Under the pieces are notes generated by a model, which did no database searches, had not been told where the DNA came from, and saw nothing but the letters and a program-made list of their open reading frames with translations. A stretch of DNA of 64,000 nt from Plectosphaerella cucumerina (lineage: Eukaryota; Ascomycota; Sordariomycetes; Glomerellales; Plectosphaerellaceae), in assembly GCA_020746995.1 (NCBI GenBank), contig JAGPXD010000003.1, positions 4,030,001 to 4,094,000 on the forward strand, written 5' to 3'. Position 1 is the stretch's first letter. Each line of letters starts with the position of its first letter. Below, in pieces: positions 57,416-64,000 of this stretch. Position numbers and translations under genes: made by a program.

Positions 57416-60173
57416 CTACTTCCCCTCAAACCCGGGATATACCGGCGGAACCACCGTGTTTGATCTGCCTCCCTCCAGGTTACCGTTCATGGGCACGACG
57501 TAGAACTCAAAGTTCCACGTACCAGGAAACAGGAAAGCAACTACGTGTGAGTTGTCCGATGCAATGGAGTACTCGTCAGTCCTGAAAGCCTCATTGTTCT
57601 TGAAGTTTCGGAACCAAACCCGGTAGCTGGCTGCGCCAGCGACGTGAGGCCAGCTGAGAGTGACTGTCGTTGGGTCGGTGTTGACGACGCCAAGCCGCCC
57701 AACGGCGCCGGGGCGCCCGGCGCCGACGCGGACGCTCATCGCGACCGTGGGCCAGCCAGGGCCAGATGAGACCCAAGTCACGATGGCGATGGCGTACTTG
57801 TTGCCGGGTGTCAGGCTGTCGCTGACGGTGACGCTTGTACCAAGAACGCCGCGCCCGTTGGGGAACGTGACACCCGTCGCATCATTGTCGAACGTGATGA
57901 CTTCGTACGATGTGGCGCCGGGAACTGGGTCCCATCTCAAGAAGATCGAGTTCCCCTGCGGCTCGACATAGACGTTGTTAGGTCCCTTGGGATTCGTGGG
58001 TTTGGCAACGTTGCTGGCTGTGGCGGCCCAGTCAGACGTTCTCCCAATGCCCATGTTTGTTCGAACCGAATATTCCCACTACATTTCTCCATGTTAGCAC
58101 GGTGTTCTCCAGAGAGTTTGAACAGTCGACTCGCCTCTTGTCCGTCAAGCACCCAGCTGTTGTCCCACCGGTTGATTGGCCACGCAATTCCTGAGGGCCA
58201 GTATGACCACTGGCTTTGCCCTTTGAGCCGTGAACGCACTTCATACGCATTGGCACCCCAGACCTTGTCCCAGTTGATGCTGAGACCCCACGGGGCCTGC
58301 AAGACGCGGAGATTGTTCGGTGTCGTCGGCGTCTTCATTGCAGGGGGATTGGAGGGAACGGACAGAGACGAGCGACCCACGCCCATGTTGACGAGTGTTT
58401 TGCTGAATGCGGACGCAATCTCATATTCGCCTTGGGGACCAGGATGCAGTCCATCGTATGCTGCGGGACAAGCACCAGTGATGCCGCAGGAGTAGACCGA
58501 GTTGACGTCAACGAGCTGGACCTCCGACTGAGAGGTGCTCCATCCCGGAATCGCCGCCTTGAGCATGTCGTTGTACCTGTTCGTGTTTGTCACGAGATCG
58601 TCTCGGCCCTCGATGAAGCTGCGGTGGATCACGTTGGCGATGAGAACCCGCACATTGGACTTCGCCGCGCGAGCCTTGTCGACAATCTCTTTGACGCTGC
58701 TGAGAAGCCCTTCCGGTCCACTGACGAACCAGCCGAGATCGTTGAACCCGAGCATGATGAGAAGCCAGTCAGGCGAGTGCGTGGACACTTGCCCCTGGAT
58801 CTCGCCCTTGACCTGAGCGGCCTGACGGCCCCAGAGTGCCCAGTGGGCGCTGTCAAAACTGACTCCATTGGCATGTGCCCCTCCAGTTCTGGGTGCATCT
58901 GGCGGCGCTGGGCCGGATCCGATCAGACGAGGAGGTTTGGGGTCGCTCGGCTCGGCATTGGTGTGCGTTCCCGACCAAGGGCCAACAAAATCCGGGGAGA
59001 TGTTCTGCGAACGCAACCACTCCCAGAGGCGGTACCGCCAGGTGTAGTCACCCTCGAAGCCTTGAGTGATGGAGTCCCCTATGATCATGGCCTTGATGCT
59101 TGATGCGGGTGGGTTCGGGTTAGATGGAGCGCACCCATTCCCGCCACCTGGTTGTCCAGGGGAGCCGTTGGCATCTCGTGCTGGATCGAAGGGATGCGGG
59201 AAATGTTGTTCCGTGCAGACATAGTGGTCTGCACTGTCGGGTGGATATTTCGTGTCGCACCACTCTTTCATGGCGTTTCTGATGTTGTTCGTGAAGCTTC
59301 CAGCGAGGGCGAAGCTTGCGCTTTCAAAGTTGTGCGTCTCGAGCTTCGTGCGAATCTCGGTCGTGGGGAATCCAAACCATCCCACGAGATCGCCATACTG
59401 CCAAGTGCCGAGATGGTTCTCTTGCCTTTGGTCGTCGTCGGCATTCGCGAAGCGGAAGGCGTGTGTCTGAAACCAGTCCTTGTGGTAAATCATCTGCCAG
59501 GTTCCTGTTATCAGTCGGGTTCAATGTTGCAAGGAGGACGTGATAGGACTGAGACATACCTTTGGATGATCGCCGTCCCATCGCACCTTCTCTTGAGGAT
59601 GGCAAAGCCATTCACCGTGCTGGGATGCACAGACGTACTTCTTCTTGCTACTGTCGTCGGGAACCCAAACGATGATGTGCTCCCAGTCGTGCTTGTGACC
59701 GCCCACAGCCGCGTAGTCTTTCTCGAAGTAGTAGTCGTACATGTACATACAGTAGCCACTGTTACAGCGCTGGCGAGAACTGAAGAGATGATTTTAGCGT
59801 TTCTTGAATATACGAATCCAGTCCAGTCAGTAAAATTAGGACTCACTAGACATTTGTGTTCTCCAGATCGGCCCTGTCACGACAGCCAGTCGTCATGTCG
59901 TTGGGCTCAAGACCCTCGGCAATTTTCAGGTCGCAACCAATGGCTGGAACATTGTAGCACGAGTCGGTGTCGAAATCTGCAAGTGTCAGAAGTTGGACAT
60001 TTCCATGAGATGGGATGTGGTCTTGTGGTACCCAATGCTGGTTGGTATCGGAGGTCGTTGTCGGTGGCCCGCTTGGGAAGCTTGCGGGGTGGATCGGCAC
60101 GCTTCTGGATGACAGATGCAGCGGACGATGTGACGAGTGCTGCAAGCACGAGGGCTTTGACGAGAGCAGCCAT
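57416..60173 (-). CDS. Secreted NPP1-domain + SGNH hydrolase + fibronectin-III fusion protein (837 aa)
   Basis: Exons 60173-60032, 59976-59847, 59779-59560, 59493-58135 and 58078-57416 give 837 residues without a stop. A signal peptide (about 1-20) and a dibasic site precede an NPP1 (necrosis-inducing Nep1-like) domain at about 48-245; its conserved heptapeptide is present at 118-124 with Lys at the usual Arg position. A Pro/Gly linker leads to an SGNH/GDSL hydrolase domain at about 297-525 with Ser305 (GDS), Asn415-Asp416 (GxND), Asp511 and His514 (DxxH). Three fibronectin-III-like modules fill the rest. The fourth intron has a GC donor (GCGAGT at 58134). NPP1 proteins damage plant membranes or trigger plant defence; whether this variant is active cannot be said. 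SGNH enzymes cut esters. The fusion suggests a wall-targeted secreted protein. Confidence 0.85.
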
Positions 60174-61840
60174 CCGAGTGAATTTGCTCCCTGTTCAAGT
60201 GAACAGTAAACCACAAAGTTGGCGATGGCTGTTCCCTTCGCTAATCGTCCCAAGGAGAGCTCGGGGTATTTATGCCTACCGGAAGTGCTTTTGTCTACTG
60301 CTGCTGTGGGTGAGAAGAAAGTCAACCCTTGCGTGATTCTGCCGTCTATTCTGCAGGTATCAAGGCCTTTGCCTTCAACCCTTGGTCAGAGAATCCTACG
60401 AATCCATATTGGGCTGGATGACCGAAGCTAGGTGGCAGCCACCGGCCGGAACACAGCACTGTTTAGTGTGTGCTAGTAGTCTTTCAATGCAAGACACTCC
60501 CATCATCTTCAGCGGCCTGGGCAGAATCAAGACTAGTAGCTTTTTTCATGTGACTGAGACTCTGCATTAAAATTGGGAGGCGCTTGGTTTGATGTGATCA
60601 AGCTTTGTTGCCTGCAGCGCTGGCGCTGCAATCGAGCCATGCGATTGGGTTGCTCGTATTCACAACAGGGGTCGCGATGCAACCCCGGAACACCAGCATG
60701 ATCACGTCTGGGGTTGCTCTCTTGCCCCGTGGGAAACAAGAGGGCTGAGGGGTTGGGCGAATGAGGGCGCCGGGACACCTTCGTCTCCAACTTGTCCGGG
60801 CATGAATTAGGCGGAGAAAACGGCGCCAGGCCTTCTCGGCGAAAGTACCCAGGTAGCCATGGAGCCAGTGTCGAGGATGAAAGAATCACAGAGACTTGGG
60901 GAAGCATCAATGTCGGGTCATTACTGAATCTAATCATCTCACCACCTTAACGGTGGAGGAACATGCAATCGCACTATTCATCCCTAGTAACCCAATGTGC
61001 CTAAGAAACAACGGCATATGCCCTCACCAGGTCTGGGAACGAGCTGACTCCTGAGAGCTTCTCATACATGTTGTAATTCAGCGTAGCCTCAACCTTAGCT
61101 TGCCTGAAATTCGCAATTGCCCCGGTGCCGAAGAAAAGTCCTCGTGTACCTACCAGGCTTGGGTGCGTTGAGGCCACCTGTATTATGTGCTGAGGATGGC
61201 TGTTGTTTTGGTCGCCACCATCTAGGCCTAACTACGCGGGGCCAGGACAAGCCTCAAATTTCAGTCACTCTCGAAGCCCTGGACGAGGCAGCTTGCAACT
61301 ATGCAGATGAACTTAGGCCGGATATATACGAGGTGGAAGAACGTGCATTCGAGGGTTTGATCGCAGAACTGACGGGACGGACTCTATTACTAGCCTTTGC
61401 GTGCGAAAAGGACGAAGATGGTCCTCAAGAACTTGTGCATATTCTGTCGGCTCCGCCGTCCGCGGCGAAAGCTTGCCCGAGCCAGTACAAAGATGTCTAC
61501 CCGACGGCAATCGCAGGACCGGTGTCAAGTTTCCATTGGAAAACACAGGTATTGCTGGAAAATATTCAAGTTTTCTCGCAAATCGTTCAACCACTCGCAG
61601 CTGGCAGGATTTTGCTTTCCAAATCTTCTCAAGGGCCAGCTGGAGTCTTGATTCCAACTCTGTCGGCGACTGATATTTGTGACTACCCATTCTGCATCCA
61701 ATAGCCTGACTACCTATCACCAGTTGCAAAGGAATACAATGTGGCCAGAAATCATTTGCTGCCCCGGACATCCGCCCTTGATACCCCCTTCAACGAATTC
61801 TAGCCACCACTTTGTCCCGCGAGTCAAAGAGGAACGGCTA
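60174..61840. other. Intergenic region, 1.67 kb, without a supported gene
   Basis: It holds the promoter of the NPP1-SGNH gene and the tail of the secreted protein gene on its right. Overlapping open frames at 61117-61704 (plus) and 61313-61771 (minus) show no family resemblance, and neither has a signal peptide or a good start context. Confidence 0.5.
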
Positions 61841-62723
61841 TCAAGCGTGGCTCTTCCCGCAGAAAGTCCACGTGTGGTCGACCCCTTGGTGCCCGATAGA
61901 GATTCGGCCATCCCAGTTCGCCCAACCGGACCTGTATGCACCACATTTCTGGGCGACCCTACCACGGAAATGCGTGTCGATTTCGTCTGGCTTGCAGATG
62001 TGCGGGCGCTTGTCGAAGTTGCAGAAGTAGGCCGCGACATCGTAGATAATAGCGATCTCGTACCTCACAGAGGGGGGAACGACACCTTGACCGGCGCCCT
62101 GTTCATCATACGAGCATAACCCTTTCAGCCACCGGACGGCGTGGTCGGTGCTCTGCTTGTTGAGGGACCTTTTGTCTCCACAGTGGTACGACCAGCTCGC
62201 GCGCTCGACAACGCCTGAGGGAGGAGCGTCAAGTGCCTCTCCGCCCTCCATCTCATCCTGGTAAATGTCCGTTGGTCAGGGTCCCCGCACTTGCGGGTCT
62301 CAGACTGCGGGGGGCGCGGGGTGGCGCCCCGCCACCCGGTCCTATATAGGAGCACCTGGCCCCTCCCCAACTGCTGGGAGGGCCAGAGATCAGCTTGCAC
62401 AACACCTGGAACCTACCCTCTTACTGCTACTTGGAATACAACTGCTGTTTACGAGGATACGTTTACGGAGACTCCATCACTCTGCTTGAAGTACGCACTC
62501 TGACAGTTGGGAGGTCGTGCCTTTGGTAGTGGGCGATCCCGTCCGAGTTGATGCTGACGGTGTAGACATCGTTGGGTATGCCTTCGGGGATCTTGAAACC
62601 CTCTTCCACGGAGGTGTTGGGGAGGTCGAAGCTGAACTCGGGATCGGAGGCGTTGAATTTGGGCATAAGGACTCCGAAGGTACTGGGGACTAAACCAGCC
62701 GCGAGGAGTATGGCGGCGAGCAT
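61841..62723 (-). CDS. Unrecognised secreted protein with a long hairpin-bearing intron (about 211 aa)
   Basis: Two exons (62723-62505 and 62257-61841) in one phase give about 211 residues. The first 17 or so residues form a signal peptide. Exon 1 continues with an Asn/Asp/Pro-rich segment of about 50 residues. Exon 2 encodes a Trp- and Cys-containing domain with six cysteines and many aromatic residues, which looks like a folded extracellular domain. I know no family for it; an effector or defence-type secreted protein is possible. The intron is 247 nt, four times longer than others here, and contains two perfect GC-rich hairpins, as if a small element had entered it. The donor (GTCAGA) is not ideal, so the exon 1 end is less sure. 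Two similar-looking secreted gene pieces lie to its right. Confidence 0.55.
62284..62337. repeat. Two adjacent perfect GC-rich hairpins
   Basis: CCCGCA/TGCGGG (62284-62289 and 62292-62297) and GGGTGGCG/CGCCACCC (62319-62326 and 62330-62337) have loops of two and three bases. Both lie inside the 247-nt intron of the secreted protein gene. Confidence 0.75.
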
Positions 62724-62983
62724 TTCAAGAGCCACTTGAAGATGAAGTGAGATTTTGAGTGTGTAGATGCGACCGAGGGGATAGAGGATGGCTGGGTGAG
62801 GCTGCTGATGGCTGATGTGTGGTGGGAGCCAGGTCTGCCGGTCTTACAGAGCGGACAACTTGCCATGCACCAGGGGTCCAACAAGATGTGGTTCCACGGA
62901 GATCCATGGTTGTGATTCCCTCCTGGCCAACGCCTTCCAATGCTTGTCTCGGACTTGTCGATTTAACAACAGCCGCATTGGCC

Positions 62984-63533
62984 TCAAAGGCAACTAGCAT
63001 GGGATAACGGGCGCTCTGAACAGCACACGACACAATTCGAGTTCACGGACAAGAAATATCTGAACTTAGCACTTGTCCAGGCAGGCCTATAGAGAAGAGG
63101 CGACGTAGCAATAACACCGTCGGAGACCCTGCGACCATTCTGGCAGTACGTGCCACTCCTGTCGACCAAGTTAGGGGGGCCGGGGTGGTCGATCCACATC
63201 TCTTCGACGGTGACATTGGCACATCCGGTGTAGGCTTCCAAGTGGTTGGCATCGTCGAGTATGCCGTTAACAAAGTATGAGAACGACGTCTGGTCCTTGA
63301 AGCGGGTGACAAGCTTTGATGGGCCAACTTAGTCGATGACTCGGGTCACCTTGCCGACTTGCGGGGGGTCTTACAGTGGCTTCGAAACGGAAGTTGGCTC
63401 TGCTCTGCAGGACGGTCGTCGTGCACCTGACAAAGGAACGGGCTGGAACGCTGTGGCTGACGCGGAACCTGACGGTCTCAGCAGTCTTAACTGTCCCTGA
63501 GTTTAGGTCCAGAGGGACCCGAATCTAGCTAGC
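62984..63533 (-). pseudogene. Secreted-protein-like gene fragment without a start
   Basis: Two protein-like frames lie on this strand. The first (about 63524-63375) reads a beta-rich stretch up to a GTAAGA donor. The second (about 63327 to the stop at 62984) holds a Cys- and Trp-containing domain of about 115 residues. The CTAAG acceptor near 63328 does not join them in phase. No ATG precedes the first exon after the in-frame TAG at about 63525. A TATA box lies at 63537-63543, only a few bases upstream. The composition resembles the secreted gene at 61841, so this is probably a decayed member of the same type. A correct gene with different splice sites is still possible. Confidence 0.4.
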
Positions 63534-63536
63534 TCC

Positions 63537-63543
63537 TTATATA
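63537..63543 (-). promoter_or_regulatory. TATA box beside a perfect palindrome
   Basis: The minus strand reads TATATAA. It abuts a perfect inverted repeat AGGGCATT/AATGCCCT with a CT loop at 63543-63560. Confidence 0.45.
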
Positions 63544-63662
63544 GGGCATTCTAATGCCCTACTCTCTGCCATCGTGGAAGCCATTCCTGCATCGCCGACC
63601 CCTTTCAAGGGAAGCAACGTCAACAATAATATTCTCTAGGTATCACAGACTAGGTTACCCTC

Positions 63663-64000
63663 CTAAGTTGAAATGACCGAGTAGCCGGTGATACCGGCGT
63701 AACCACCGCCCATGCAACCGCCATACGAAACCTGGGACTCACCAGGGAAGCACCAGTAGAAGAGCTCTTCTCTGTTGAACTGTCGCGTGCCCCCTATGTC
63801 GAACCTGACTCGCTGGCCAGCATAAAGGTTCACGTAGGCCGAGTTTGCGGCGGCCGGAGCTTCGTCGCAGGCGTCGAAAGAGAACATGCCTGGCCACACC
63901 TCCTGCCTGCCGAGGAAGCCCTGGCAGTTCTTGTCCCGGTACCAGTCGATGTACTTGACGTCTGGCGGCGGCGGCGGCGGTGGTGGAGGTGGCGGCGCCT
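63663..64000 (-). CDS. C-terminal part of an unrecognised secreted-type protein (cut by window end)
   Basis: The frame ends with a TAG at 63663-63665 and runs off the right edge, showing the last 112 residues. They begin with a run of prolines (from the GGC repeats at 63964-64000) that looks like a linker. A compact domain follows with four cysteines, several aromatic residues and a Gly-rich end (GGCMGGGYAG). The pattern suggests the last extracellular module of a multi-domain secreted protein. I know no family. It reads in the same direction as the two secreted gene pieces on its left. Confidence 0.55.
   Translation of the reverse strand, partial: APPPPPPPPPPPDVKYIDWYRDKNCQGFLGRQEVWPGMFSFDACDEAPAAANSAYVNLYAGQRVRFDIGGTRQFNREELFYWCFPGESQVSYGGCMGGGYAGITGYSVIST

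Noticed and set aside
61117..61771. Overlapping frames on both strands between the NPP1-SGNH gene and the next secreted gene
   Set aside because: Neither strand gives a recognisable protein, a good start or splice pattern.

Overview
The window looks like nuclear DNA of a filamentous ascomycete (Pezizomycotina, most likely a Sordariomycete). Most genes are split by short introns (about 46-85 nt) with GT..AG ends and internal CTAAC/CTGAC branch points. There are two Zn2Cys6 regulators, several fungal-type MFS, NCS1 and ArsB-like permeases, secreted plant-cell-wall and effector-like proteins, and GC-rich coding DNA. The species cannot be named from the sequence. Gene coordinates below span from start to stop and include introns; exon lists are in the evidence.

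Layout. 1-11.8 kb is almost empty of genes: one 87-aa conserved zinc-ribbon-like protein (4433-4696) in GC-rich non-coding DNA. 11.8-25.8 kb mixes live and dead genes: a broken MFS permease, a beta-lactamase-fold serine hydrolase, a small cysteine-rich secreted protein, an ArsB/NhaD-type permease, an uncharacterised membrane protein, a truncated subtilisin, and an intact allantoate-permease-family transporter.

23.9-36.2 kb forms a plausible catabolic block: the MFS transporter, a cytochrome b2-type FMN 2-hydroxyacid dehydrogenase, a 2-oxoglutarate/Fe(II) oxygenase, a DUF1275 membrane protein, a Zn2Cys6 regulator and an alpha/beta hydrolase. 36.9-47.8 kb forms a second block that suggests amide/ureide nitrogen use: an amidase, a polysaccharide-deacetylase-type (PuuE-like) allantoinase candidate, a Zn2Cys6 regulator, a 14-TM DHA2 exporter and an NCS1 permease. 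GATA-type and CCG/CGG palindromic motifs lie in its divergent promoters. The regulator of this block has Tyr where the first zinc-ligand Cys should be.

47.8-64 kb is accessory in character: a 5'-truncated LysM-effector remnant, an orphan TPR-like protein, another MFS transporter, a secreted GH51 arabinofuranosidase, a secreted NPP1 + SGNH-hydrolase + fibronectin-III fusion, and two or three unrecognised secreted protein genes at the right edge, one with hairpins in a long intron and one cut by the window end. Three introns appear to be of the rare GC-AG class. No tRNA, rRNA, CRISPR or intact transposon was recognised.
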